The notes below the pieces were generated by a model that saw only the letters and a program-made list of their open reading frames with translations, was not told where the DNA came from and did not search any database. Source: JBGSLA01 sp041740935 (GTDB taxonomy: Bacteria > Desulfobacterota > Desulfobaccia > Desulfobaccales > 0-14-0-80-60-11). From it: a DNA stretch of 19,351 nucleotides. The DNA is taken from assembly GCA_041740935.1 (NCBI GenBank), contig JBGSLA010000197.1:1-19351 (forward strand). Direction: 5' to 3'. The position numbers and the translations under genes were made by a program. Below are positions 13,297 to 19,351 of the stretch, piece after piece (position 1 is the first letter of the stretch; the number at the start of each line of letters is the position of its first letter).

Positions 13297-15339
13297 CGTC
13301 AGAGCCTGGAGAAGCAGATCAATGGCCTTGATGCCCACAAACGGAGCCACCAGCCCCCCCAGGCCATAGACCAGCACCAGACGCCTAAGCAGGGCCGCGG
13401 CGCCCAGGGGCCGATAGCGCACGCCCTTCAGGGCCAGGGGGATCAGGAGCACGATGATCAGGGCGTTGAAAATGACCGCAGACAGGATGGCGCTCCGGGG
13501 GGAGGTTAATCCCATGAGGTTGATGGGCGCGATTTCCGGATAAACCATCACGAACATGGCCGGCAGGATGGCGAAATACTTGGCCACGTCATTGGCAATG
13601 GAAAAAGTGGTCAGGGCCCCCCGGGTCATGAGCAGCTGCTTCCCCACTTCCACCACCTCCAAAAGTTTGGTGGGGTCGGAGTCCAGGTCGATCATGTTGC
13701 CCGCTTCCTTGGCGGCCTGGGTGCCGGTGTTCATGGCCAGGCCCACGTCGGCCTGAGCCAGGGCCGGGGCGTCATTGGTGCCGTCGCCGGTCATGGCCAC
13801 GATCTTGCCTTGGGCCTGCTCCTCCATGATCAGGCGCATTTTGCGCTCCGGGGTGGCTTCGGCCAGGAAGTCATCCACCCCGGCCTCCCGGGCGATGGTG
13901 GCCGCGGTGCGGGGATTGTCGCCGGTGACCATCACGGTCTTGATGCCCATGGCCCGGAAGCGCACGAAACGCTCCCGGATGTCGGCCTTGATCACATCCT
14001 TGAGATGAATAACCCCCAGGAAGCGGGAGCCTTGAGACACGGCCAAAGGCGTGCCCCCGGCGTCGCCGATGCGGTGCACCACCTCTTCCAGATCAGCGGG
14101 GACCTCGCCGCCCAGGGACTGCACCTGCTGGCAGATAGCGTCCACCGCGCCTTTCCTGATGCTCAGTCCCTCCAGATCGCAGCCGCTCAGACGGGTGTGG
14201 GCGCTGAAGGGAATGAAGTGCGCCCCCTCCAGATGCAGGGATGGCTCCGTAAGGCCAAAGTTTTTGGTGACAAATGCCACGATGGAGCGCCCTTCGGGGG
14301 TTTCATCGGCGACGCTCGCGACCCCTGCGGCCATAGCCAACTCCCCCAGGGTCACCCCCGCGGCAGGCAGCAACTCCGAGGCCAGGCGGTTTCCCAGGGT
14401 GATGGTGCCGGTCTTGTCCAGCAACAGGCTGTCCACATCCCCCGCGGCCTCCACCGCCCGGCCGCTCATGGCCAGGACATTCTTGCGGATCAGACGGTCC
14501 ATGCCGGCAATGCCGATGGCGGAGAGCAGGCCGCCGATGGTGGTGGGGATGAGACAGACCAGGAGCGCGGCGATGACCGTGGTCGACAGGGTTATGCGGG
14601 AATAAGCCGCCACCGGCACCAGGGTGACGCAGGCAACGAGAAAGACGATGGTCAGGCCCACCAGGAGAATATGGAGGGCGATTTCGTTTTTGGTCTTGTG
14701 CCGCACCGCGCCCTCCACCAGGGCGATCATTTTGTCCAGGAAGGAATCCCCGGGGTCGGCGGTGATGCGCACCACGATGCGGTCGGACAGAACCTTGGTG
14801 CCCCCGGTCACCGCGGAGCGGTCGCCCCCGGCTTCCCGGATGACCGGGGCTGACTCCCCGGTGACCGCGGACTCGTCCACCGAAGCGATGCCCTCGATGA
14901 CGTCCCCATCCCCGGGGATATAGTCTCCCGCCTCAACCACCACGGTGTCCCCCTGGCGCAGGCTGGAGGCCGGGACCTGGACTTCACCACCGTTTACCAG
15001 CTTCCGGGCCGGGATCTCCCGGCGCATTTTCTTGAGGCTGGCAGCCTGGGCCTTGCCCCGGCCCTCCGCCACCGCCTCGGCAAAATTGGCGAACAGTACG
15101 GTGAACCAGAGCCACAAGGTAACCTGGCCGGTGAACCATAACGGTTCCGCCCCGGCGGCAGGGGCGACGAGGTCCCGCAGCCACAGGAGGGTGGTCAAGA
15201 GCGCCCCCACCTCCACCACGAACATGACCGGGTTTCTCATGACCCGTTGGGGCGCGAGTTTATTAAAGCTGTCCGCCGCCGCCTGGCGCAGGATGGCCTT
15301 ATTTAACAGGGAAATCTCCGGACGAGGATGGATGGTCAT
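13294..15339 (-). CDS. kdpB: Potassium-transporting P-type ATPase subunit KdpB (681 aa)
   Basis: This is the catalytic subunit that hydrolyses ATP to drive K+ import through KdpA. The signature DKTGTITLGN carries the phosphorylated Asp308, and DESAVTGESAPV (actuator loop), MVTGDNPRTA and MTGDGTNDAPAL (hinge region) are intact. The membrane segments include the CLIPTTIGGLLSAIG motif specific to KdpB. The open frame continues about 90 codons further upstream, but that stretch overlaps kdpA and lacks KdpB-like sequence. I chose the ATG at 15339 (MTIHPRPEISLLN), which gives the usual length of about 680 aa and leaves 14 bp after kdpA. The TGES serine known as an inhibitory phosphorylation site in E. 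coli is conserved. Confidence 0.97.
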   Translation of the reverse strand: MTIHPRPEISLLNKAILRQAAADSFNKLAPQRVMRNPVMFVVEVGALLTTLLWLRDLVAPAAGAEPLWFTGQVTLWLWFTVLFANFAEAVAEGRGKAQAASLKKMRREIPARKLVNGGEVQVPASSLRQGDTVVVEAGDYIPGDGDVIEGIASVDESAVTGESAPVIREAGGDRSAVTGGTKVLSDRIVVRITADPGDSFLDKMIALVEGAVRHKTKNEIALHILLVGLTIVFLVACVTLVPVAAYSRITLSTTVIAALLVCLIPTTIGGLLSAIGIAGMDRLIRKNVLAMSGRAVEAAGDVDSLLLDKTGTITLGNRLASELLPAAGVTLGELAMAAGVASVADETPEGRSIVAFVTKNFGLTEPSLHLEGAHFIPFSAHTRLSGCDLEGLSIRKGAVDAICQQVQSLGGEVPADLEEVVHRIGDAGGTPLAVSQGSRFLGVIHLKDVIKADIRERFVRFRAMGIKTVMVTGDNPRTAATIAREAGVDDFLAEATPERKMRLIMEEQAQGKIVAMTGDGTNDAPALAQADVGLAMNTGTQAAKEAGNMIDLDSDPTKLLEVVEVGKQLLMTRGALTTFSIANDVAKYFAILPAMFVMVYPEIAPINLMGLTSPRSAILSAVIFNALIIVLLIPLALKGVRYRPLGAAALLRRLVLVYGLGGLVAPFVGIKAIDLLLQALT

Positions 15340-15353
15340 GACTGAGCCTTCCC

Positions 15354-17084
15354 CTAAAACAGCCTGCCCTGGCGGGCCAGAAACTCTTCCAGCAGCGGTC
15401 CCAGGGAGAGCACCGGCAAAAAGGTCAGCGCCCCCACGATCAGGACCACTCCCACCAGGAGCACCATGAAGAGCAAGCCGTTGGTGGGAAAGGTCCCCAG
15501 ACTGGGGGGCGCCGTCTTCCTGGCGGCCATGGAGCCGGCGATGCCCAATACCGGAATCATCATCCAGAAGCGACCGAAAAGCATGGCGATCCCCAGAGAA
15601 ATATTCCACCAGGGGGTGTTGGCATTTAAGCCCGCAAAGGCCGAGCCGTTGTTGCCGCCGGCGCTGGAGCAGGCATAGAGGATTTCGCTCAGGCCATGGG
15701 GTCCGGCGTTATTGAGCGCGGCCAGGGCGTAAGGGGCCGCCGCCGCCCAGGCCGACAGCCCCAAAATGATCAGGGGGAAGACCAAAAGGTAGAGCATGGC
15801 CAGCTTGATTTCCCGGCCTTCGATCTTTTTCCCCAGATATTCCGGAGTGCGGCCCACCATCAGCCCGGCGATGAACACGGCCAGGAGCACAAAGATCAGC
15901 ATGCCGTAAAGCCCCGCGCCCACGCCGCCGAAAATCACTTCCCCCAACTGGATATTCAGCAGGAGCATCAAGCCCCCCAGCGGGGTGAAGCTGTCGTGCA
16001 TGGCATTGACCGCGCCGCAGGAAGCCGCGGTGGTGATGGCGGCAAAAAGGCTGCTGGCCGCCACCCCGAAGCGGATTTCCTTGCCCTCCAGGTTGCCGGG
16101 AAGCTGGTTTACGGGAAGTCCGGCCAGCGCCGGATTGCCCCGGGCTTCGGCCCAGTAGGTGACGGCCGCCCCCACAAGGAACATGAAAGCCATGGCCCCG
16201 AAGATCACCCAGCCCTGCCGCTGGTCCCCGGCCAGGCGCCCATAGGTGTAGGTCAGGGCCGCGGGAATGGCGAAGATCAAGGCCATTTGCAGGAGGTTGG
16301 TGAGCGGCGTGGGGTTTTCGAAGGGATGGGCGCTGTTGGCGTTGAAAAAGCCGCCGCCGTTGATACCGAAGATTTTTATGGCCTCCTGGGAAGCCACCGG
16401 CCCCAGGGGGAGGGTCTGGGCTCCCCCCTCCAGGGTGGTGATTTCCAGATAGGGTGAGAGCGTCTGGATGACGCCCTGGGAGACCAGAAACAGGGCAACC
16501 GCCAGGCAGACCGGCAGGAACAGGTACATCAGGGCCCGCAGCATATCCACCCAGAAATTCCCTACGGTCGCCTTTCCCTCACCGGCAGGGGCGACCGGCC
16601 GCCTTGTCAGCCCCCGGGCCAGGACCAGGGCCACCGCGAGACCGGCCGCGGCGGACACGAAATTCTGCCAGGCCAGGGCCGCCATCTGGGAAAAATAGCT
16701 CAGGGTGACCTCGCCGCCGTAGGCCTGCCAGTTGGTGTTGGTGACAAAGCTCGCCGCGGTGTTGAAGGCCAGGTCCGGAGGCATCGGGTTCAGTTTTTGC
16801 GGGTTGAACGGCAGGCAGTATTGCAGGCGCAAAAGCGCATACGTCGCCGCCACCCCGGCCAGACTGAACAGGAGCAGGGCCAGGGCGTATTCCGGCCAGG
16901 TCTGCTCTTTTTCGGGATTGACCCCGCCGAGCCGATAGCTCAAAGCTTCCAGCGACCTGAACACCCGAGGCCCGGGCCGCTTTGGGTCCTCAAAGACCCG
17001 GTAAAGGTAGATGCCCAGGGGTTTGGTGACGGCCAGCACCACCAACCCGTATATGACAATGTGGAGCCACCCCGATACAGTCAT
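15354..17084 (-). CDS. kdpA: Potassium-transporting ATPase subunit KdpA (576 aa)
   Basis: KdpA is the K+-binding, channel-like subunit of the KdpFABC pump. It has about ten membrane segments and the four degenerate filter loops of the family, seen in SFVTNTNWQAYGGE, FGINGGGFFNANSAHPFENPT, AASCGAVNAMHDSFTPLGG and SSAGGNNGSAFAGLNANTP. The length is close to the roughly 557 aa of E. coli KdpA. I start at the ATG at 17084 because AAGGA lies seven bases before it; a TTG two codons upstream is possible but is adjacent to that site. It begins nine bases after the kdpF stop and ends 14 bases before kdpB, so the genes are co-transcribed. Confidence 0.97.
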   Translation of the reverse strand: MTVSGWLHIVIYGLVVLAVTKPLGIYLYRVFEDPKRPGPRVFRSLEALSYRLGGVNPEKEQTWPEYALALLLFSLAGVAATYALLRLQYCLPFNPQKLNPMPPDLAFNTAASFVTNTNWQAYGGEVTLSYFSQMAALAWQNFVSAAAGLAVALVLARGLTRRPVAPAGEGKATVGNFWVDMLRALMYLFLPVCLAVALFLVSQGVIQTLSPYLEITTLEGGAQTLPLGPVASQEAIKIFGINGGGFFNANSAHPFENPTPLTNLLQMALIFAIPAALTYTYGRLAGDQRQGWVIFGAMAFMFLVGAAVTYWAEARGNPALAGLPVNQLPGNLEGKEIRFGVAASSLFAAITTAASCGAVNAMHDSFTPLGGLMLLLNIQLGEVIFGGVGAGLYGMLIFVLLAVFIAGLMVGRTPEYLGKKIEGREIKLAMLYLLVFPLIILGLSAWAAAAPYALAALNNAGPHGLSEILYACSSAGGNNGSAFAGLNANTPWWNISLGIAMLFGRFWMMIPVLGIAGSMAARKTAPPSLGTFPTNGLLFMVLLVGVVLIVGALTFLPVLSLGPLLEEFLARQGRLF

Positions 17085-17093
17085 GGCCAATCC

Positions 17094-17183
17094 TTAAAAG
17101 CGCTCCGGCCACAGCAAGGCATAAAACAAATATCCCAGAAGGGCCAGGGAAATCAGACCGCCGATGGCATGTTCCCAGGTCAT
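17094..17183 (-). CDS. kdpF: KdpF small subunit of the K+ pump (29 aa)
   Basis: The peptide begins MTWEHAIGGL and ends FYALLWPERF. It is one hydrophobic helix with the LLxPExF-type end typical of KdpF, the lipid-like stabilising subunit of KdpFABC. GGAG six bases before its ATG supports translation. It lies between the 27-aa membrane ORF and kdpA with gaps of nine bases on each side. The N-terminus is slightly longer and more polar than many KdpF peptides. Confidence 0.88.
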   Translation of the reverse strand: MTWEHAIGGLISLALLGYLFYALLWPERF

Positions 17184-17192
17184 GTTCTGCTC

Positions 17193-17276
17193 CTACCATT
17201 TCCCGGTGGCCAGCACATATCCCCAGGACAGGATGAAGAAGACCAGGATTCCAAGCCCAATCAGCAGGTCCGGCAT
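17193..17276 (-). CDS. 27-aa single-helix membrane peptide before kdpF
   Basis: This short ORF reads MPDLLIGLGILVF..SWGYVLATGKW: one membrane helix with an FFxLSWGYV-like centre. Comparable unnamed peptides of about 25-30 aa occur before kdpF in other kdp operons. GGGGAG lies just before the ATG, and the stop is nine bases before kdpF, as expected for a translated first gene of the operon. A structural or regulatory role in the Kdp complex is likely from context, but no function is established from the sequence. Confidence 0.72.
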   Translation of the reverse strand: MPDLLIGLGILVFFILSWGYVLATGKW

Positions 17277-17302
17277 AATTCTCCCCTCTCTCGCCAGGGC
17301 GC

Positions 17303-17353
17303 TCAGCCGCCAAGTCGCGAATCGTTCGCCCCACGATCAAGCAGGGGCATCAT
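17303..17353 (-). CDS. Possible 16-aa leader peptide upstream of kdp
   Basis: A very short frame starting with two ATG codons (MMPLLDRGANDSRLGG) is preceded by GAAGGA at proper spacing and ends 26 bases before the 27-aa membrane ORF. It could be an upstream leader ORF on the kdp transcript. At this length chance occurrence is quite possible, and the peptide has no attenuator-like residue run. Confidence 0.22.
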   Translation of the reverse strand: MMPLLDRGANDSRLGG

Positions 17354-17384
17354 GTTCCTTCGGGCCTGACTGCCGTCACAGCGT

Positions 17385-17494
17385 CTTATACCAAGTTGCA
17401 CTTAAACGGCGACAGAAGATTTTAAGCCTCAAAAAGCGCAGGCTGAAGCCTGCGGCTGCAGAAAATAGCTTTTTGAGCGCAACCCGGTATTAAG
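17385..17494. repeat. MITE-like long palindrome with nested hairpins
   Basis: The ends CTTATACCAAGTTGCACTTAA and TTGAGCGCAACCCGGTATTAAG are imperfect inverted complements. Inside lie a perfect ten-base inverted repeat, CTCAAAAAGC (17428-17437) with GCTTTTTGAG (17468-17477), and a perfect GCAGGCT/AGCCTGC hairpin (17438-17453). The central GCAGGCTGAAGCCTGCGGCT is a motif often scattered in bacterial genomes. No transposase is encoded, so any movement would have needed an enzyme in trans. It lies in the expected kdp 5' untranslated region. Confidence 0.65.
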
Positions 17495-17510
17495 AGGCTG
17501 CTATCTGGAA

Positions 17511-17527
17511 ATGCAAAGGCTGAGCCA
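17511..17527 (-). promoter_or_regulatory. Candidate sigma-54 (-24/-12) promoter for the kdp operon
   Basis: The - strand reads TGGCTCAGCCTTTGCAT, matching TGGCAC-N5-TTGCA with the exact GG-N10-GC spacing required by sigma-54. It points toward kdp and lies about 235 bp before the first small ORF. The gene immediately upstream encodes a GAFTGA-bearing activator that would be needed for such a promoter. No convincing sigma-70 promoter was seen closer to kdp. Confidence 0.5.
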
Positions 17528-17674
17528 GCCTTAATCAATCAAATTTTACTTTATTATCAACTGGTTAAAAATCAGGCGACCAAAGGGGGGATTGCAAAAT
17601 GCAAGGTTTTCCAAAGAGAGGCTTTTAAAATGCAGGGGCCTTGGCTTTATGAGGTGGTAAATGAAGGTTGGCGC

Positions 17675-19057
17675 TTAATCCTCTTCCTCATATTTTTTCC
17701 GCTTGCGCCAGAGAGTGGAGGCATCGATGCCCAGGATATGGGCCGCTTCCTCCAGGGTTGAGGTGCGGGCCAGGACCCGAAGCAGGTGCTCCCGCTCGAT
17801 GATCTCCAGGGAATGATTCCCGCCCAAAACCAGCGCCGCGGTTGCCCCCTGGGGAGCGATTTGCTCGGGGAAGGCCTCCGGTTCGATGACCGGGGCGGGC
17901 CAGAGGATCAGGGCCCGTTCCAAAATGTTGCGCAACTCCCGAATATTCCCCGGCCAGGGATAGGAGAGCAGGGTGGCCAGGGCCTGAGGCGACAGCTCCG
18001 GGGTGGGGCGCCGGGCCTGTCGGGCAAAAAAATCTAGAAAGCGCCGGGCCAGCATGGGGATGTCTTCCCGTCGCTCCCGGAGCGGGGGCAGGCTGATCTG
18101 CACGGTGTTCAGGCGGAACAGCAAGTCTTCCCGGAAACGGCCGGCCTTGACTGCCTCATCCAGGTTGCGGTTGGTGGCCGCCACTATCCGCACATCCGCC
18201 CGGCGGGTGCGGTTTTCCCCGAGCCGCTCGAACTGCTTTTCCTGGAGAAACCTCAACAGCTTGGCCTGCAGTCCGGGCGAGATTTCGCTCACTTCATCCA
18301 GGAACACCGTGCCCCCCCGGGCGGCTTCCAACCTGCCTTCCCGGTCCCGGGTGGCGCCTGTGAAGGCCCCTTTGGCGTGGCCGAACAACTCGCTGGCCAG
18401 AAGCTCCTCGGTCAGGGTGGGACAACTGATGACCACGAAGGGGCCGCCGGCGCGCCGGCTTTGGGCGTGCAGCCATCGGGCCAGGACCCCCTTGCCGGTG
18501 CCGTTTTCGCCGAGCAGCAGCACCGAGGCCTCCGCTGGAGCCACCCGGGCCGCCATCTCCAGGGTGGCCCGCATCCTGGGAGACTCCGTCTCCAAGACCA
18601 CCTCCGGGACGGCTTCCCGGAGATGCCCTTGCAGCTCCTCCACCTGGCGGGACAGATGGAGGCGTTCAGACAACCCCTTCACCAGATGCTCGATCTGCGC
18701 CGGAGTAAAGGGTTTGGGGAGATAGTCCCGGGCCCCCCGTTTGATGGCCTCCACTGCGGTCTCAATGGTGGCGTAGGCGGTAATCATGACAATGGGGAGG
18801 CGCGGGTTAAGGGCGAGCAGTTTCGGGAGAAGCTCCAGGCCGCTCATTTCTTTCAGGCGCAGATCCACAAAGGCCAGATCGAAGGCCTGGCTCTCCATCG
18901 CGGACAGGGCCGCTCCCGCCGTGGCCACCGCCATGACCCGGCAGCCCATCCCTTCCAGACAGGCGGCCAGCGTCACCCGTATGTTCTTCTCATCATCCAC
19001 CACCAGGACCGGGAGCGGAGCGGGAGCCGGGGCTTTGGGGACAGGGGCCTTATCCAT
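17675..19057 (-). CDS. NtrC-family sigma-54-dependent response regulator (460 aa)
   Basis: An N-terminal receiver (Asp21/Asp22, phospho-acceptor Asp65 in AFVDLRLKEMSG, MITAYAT, YLPKPFTP) is followed by an AAA+ sigma-54 activator domain. That domain has Walker A GENGTGKG at about 181-188, the sigma-54 contact loop GAFTGA at about 230, Walker B GGTVFLDEV and the arginine-rich sensor segment. A Fis-type helix-turn-helix ends the protein (TLEEAAHILGIDASTLWRKR). All parts look functional. A proline/alanine-rich lead of about 14 residues precedes the receiver, and no clear ribosome site precedes the ATG at 19057. Its place directly before kdp suggests that it activates kdp, replacing the OmpR-type KdpE. 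Its kinase is probably the HAMP-PAS kinase at the far end of the locus, which is an inference. Confidence 0.95.
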   Translation of the reverse strand: MDKAPVPKAPAPAPLPVLVVDDEKNIRVTLAACLEGMGCRVMAVATAGAALSAMESQAFDLAFVDLRLKEMSGLELLPKLLALNPRLPIVMITAYATIETAVEAIKRGARDYLPKPFTPAQIEHLVKGLSERLHLSRQVEELQGHLREAVPEVVLETESPRMRATLEMAARVAPAEASVLLLGENGTGKGVLARWLHAQSRRAGGPFVVISCPTLTEELLASELFGHAKGAFTGATRDREGRLEAARGGTVFLDEVSEISPGLQAKLLRFLQEKQFERLGENRTRRADVRIVAATNRNLDEAVKAGRFREDLLFRLNTVQISLPPLRERREDIPMLARRFLDFFARQARRPTPELSPQALATLLSYPWPGNIRELRNILERALILWPAPVIEPEAFPEQIAPQGATAALVLGGNHSLEIIEREHLLRVLARTSTLEEAAHILGIDASTLWRKRKKYEEED

Positions 19058-19253
19058 GAAGATTCATTCGGGGTTTCTGCAAACTTAATCTATTTCCCCT
19101 CGCGAGGGAATACAAACCCTGATGATTTAAACCTGATGCAGACAACTCAATGTGGCAACGAGTTTCACAGCACTATTGAACCATGGACTTGCACTATCCA
19201 TATAGCTTGCCCCCATGGTGAAGAAAAATTGCGGCTAGGGTCTGATGAGACTA

Positions 19254-19351
19254 TCATTGGCCGGCTTGCTGGTCGGAAAAATTGGTCAACTCCTCTTTCG
19301 AAATAGACCCATCCCGGTTGGCGTCCATTTGCAGGAAGCGCCGACGGCCGC
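19254..19351 (-). CDS. C-terminal fragment of an EF-hand protein
   Basis: The frame enters from the right edge and ends with TGA at 19254-19256, giving 31 residues. It includes a complete calcium-binding EF-hand loop, DANRDGSISKEEL, with Asp, Asn and Asp at positions 1, 3 and 5, Gly6, Ile8 and Glu12. The preceding RRRFLQM fits the entering helix. It is probably a small calmodulin-like or EF-hand-repeat protein. The 196 bp between its stop and the NtrC-type gene hold only a small palindrome (TTCCC..GGGAA, 19094-19110). Confidence 0.78.
   Translation of the reverse strand, partial: GRRRFLQMDANRDGSISKEELTNFSDQQAGQ

Larger units (their letters stand above)
17277..17674 (-). promoter_or_regulatory. 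398-bp kdp control region
   Basis: This is the noncoding space between the NtrC-type activator gene and the first kdp ORF. It holds the candidate sigma-54 promoter, a 110-bp MITE-like palindrome and the possible leader ORF. Upstream of the promoter are a perfect small palindrome TTGCA-AAA-TGCAA (17592-17604) and related AAATGCA-G motifs at about 17509, 17597 and 17628, possible activator sites. AT content is clearly higher than in the flanking genes between about 17385 and 17640. Confidence 0.6.

Noticed and set aside
13810..14853. 347-aa open frame on the + strand opposite kdpB
   Set aside because: It is antisense to a highly conserved ATPase and rich in His, Gly and Gln as expected of a shadow frame in GC-rich DNA.
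15340..15609. N-terminal extension of the kdpB frame
   Set aside because: It overlaps the kdpA 3' end out of frame and does not resemble KdpB; the ATG at 15339 gives the family-typical start and length.
18377..19306. 309-aa + strand frame opposite the NtrC-type gene reaching the noncoding right end
   Set aside because: It is mostly antisense to a clear AAA+ gene. Its last 60 codons lie in more AT-rich noncoding DNA and show no domain or start signal.

Overview
The window is about 19.4 kb of GC-rich bacterial DNA holding two blocks: a putative TIR-based signalling or defence operon on the + strand, and a large potassium-homeostasis island that starts with kup and continues on the - strand as a complete kdp locus with its regulators. 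I infer a Desulfobacterota (deltaproteobacterial) genome. The reasons are high GC, a short KdpD that lacks the kinase half, an NtrC-type activator with an intact GAFTGA loop beside kdp, a c-di-AMP-type RNA before kup, and dense REP-like palindromes between genes. No rRNA or other taxonomic marker is present.

Region 1 (1-6393, + strand). After the tail of an unidentified gene come three genes reading the same way. The first is a 932-aa TIR protein with one membrane segment and 14 WD40 blades. The second is a 516-aa TIR protein with a lectin-like jelly-roll domain and an uncharacterised C-terminal domain. The third is a 591-aa membrane protein that reads as a two-helix channel-like module, two TrkA-N/Rossmann domains and a C-terminal ryanodine-receptor (RyR) domain. 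The last two genes overlap by one base. Both TIR domains keep the glutamate expected of NAD+-cleaving TIRs. My working model, an inference, is that the TIR proteins make a nucleotide signal from NAD+ and the RyR/TrkA-N membrane protein senses it and changes ion flux. This is the best candidate here for an undescribed system.

Region 2 (6394-8561). A leader RNA whose 3' half matches the ydaO/c-di-AMP riboswitch core precedes kup. The kup Shine-Dalgarno lies in a hairpin followed by seven T residues. The kup gene is convergent with the next block.

Region 3 (8582-19351, - strand). Read in transcription order this block contains: an EF-hand protein tail; an NtrC-family sigma-54 activator; a leader with a candidate sigma-54 promoter and a MITE-like palindrome; a 27-aa membrane ORF; kdpF; kdpA; kdpB; kdpC; a 323-bp repeat-rich gap; a short kdpD; a HAMP-PAS histidine kinase; and a receiver-TPR response regulator. 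KdpFABC is the ATP-driven high-affinity K+ pump and Kup the secondary transporter. The split KdpD/kinase and the two receivers imply a rewired K+ sensing circuit. Because the RyR/TrkA-N protein sits directly upstream of kup, the TIR operon may act on, or respond to, K+ balance.
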